This document shows, one piece after another, positions 63,888 through 64,000 of a stretch of 64,000 bases of DNA. Both the position numbers and the translations under genes were made by a program. The stretch is from Chitinophagaceae bacterium (lineage in GTDB: Bacteria; Bacteroidota; Bacteroidia; Chitinophagales; Chitinophagaceae). The notes below the pieces were generated by a model. The model saw only the letters and a list, made by a program, of their open reading frames with translations, made no database searches and was not told where the DNA came from. The stretch's first letter is position 1. Every line of letters begins with the position of its first letter. Where the stretch lies: assembly GCA_947380905.1 (NCBI GenBank), contig CANCSS010000001.1, forward strand, positions 62,001 through 126,000, written 5' to 3'.

Positions 63888-64000
63888 ATGCGATATCTAA
63901 TTCTTAGCTTGGGATTATTTTTGTGTTCAACATTGATTGCACAAAAAACTATTTTAATCAAATGTGGTCAACTACTAGATTGTAAAACAGGTATTGTTTC
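63888..64000 (+). CDS. Exported amidohydrolase-like protein, cut by the window end
   Basis: Only 37 codons are present. The ATG at 63888 starts a signal peptide (MRYLILSLGLFLCSTLIAQ) followed by TILIKCGQLLDCKTGIV, which resembles the N-terminal strand of exported imidazolonepropionase-like amidohydrolases. The catalytic residues lie beyond the window, so this is tentative. It is 19 bases after the esterase stop and likely belongs to that operon. Confidence 0.5.
   Translation, partial: MRYLILSLGLFLCSTLIAQKTILIKCGQLLDCKTGIV

Noticed and set aside
1-64000. CRISPR arrays, tRNA or rRNA genes, insertion sequences and phage genes
   Set aside because: No regularly spaced repeats, cloverleaf-like sequences, transposase or integrase motifs were seen when reading both strands.

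Overview
The window is AT-rich chromosomal DNA of a Gram-negative Bacteroidota, most likely a Chitinophagaceae-type organism. This is inferred from the gene families: GLPGLI, HmuY, DUF5777, IgGFc-binding-type secreted proteins, TonB-linked barrels with a carboxypeptidase-like N-terminus, many short lipoproteins and Tat-exported TIM-barrel 'isomerases', and from TAnnTTTG-like promoter boxes. I see no rRNA, tRNA, CRISPR array, insertion sequence or phage gene. The genes are densely packed; only one gap exceeds 300 bases (35031-35371).

Layout. 1-9 kb: a partial secreted IgGFc-binding-type protein, a TMEM220-like membrane protein, and a cassette of a formylglycine-generating enzyme with two sulfatases. 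Then come an arginase-like ureohydrolase and, divergently, a GH29-GH16 two-enzyme fusion. Together these look like a small sulfated-glycan degrading locus without SusC/SusD. 9-16 kb: a sterol-desaturase-family membrane enzyme, a zinc alcohol dehydrogenase, a small barrel protein, a TPR protein, a class II cyclic-nucleotide phosphodiesterase, a TIM-barrel epimerase-like protein and a Dabb protein. 16.3-23.2 kb (minus strand): an amino-acid permease, a DgcA/dipeptide-epimerase homologue, a DgcN (DUF1611) homologue, an exported N-acyl-D-amino-acid deacylase and an SGLT-like Na+ symporter, which form a plausible D-amino-acid or muropeptide salvage pathway.

23.3-30 kb (minus strand): a redox island with NrfD, a four-cluster Fe-S protein, a small exported protein, a c-type cytochrome, a DUF5777 barrel and two lipoproteins with heme c motifs, one of them ethylbenzene-dehydrogenase-gamma-like. 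No molybdopterin catalytic subunit is present. Both transcription units carry the same ATGAC-N4-GTCAY dyad upstream. Next to it lie HmuY and a TonB receptor for heme uptake and an unrecognised membrane sensor-like protein. 35-38 kb: a DUF47/Pit phosphate transport operon preceded by an 11-bp-period direct repeat and by an orphan terminator that may end a small RNA. 38-45 kb: an M24 peptidase, a TonB receptor, and a GLPGLI plus outer-membrane barrel pair.

45-55 kb is the most unusual part. Two penicillin-acylase-family Ntn hydrolases flank an orphan LuxR-type response regulator, a D-Ala-D-Ala-ligase-like ATP-grasp protein, a second ATP-grasp fused to a complete SET/post-SET methyltransferase domain, and a small HAD phosphatase. 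55-64 kb: a nucleotide-sugar dehydrogenase, DUF1684, S41 protease, VOC protein, single-domain asparaginase, DoxX-like protein, an ECF sigma factor operon, an M20 carboxypeptidase, an esterase, and the start of a probable amidohydrolase.

Assignments rest on reading motifs by eye; no database search was run.
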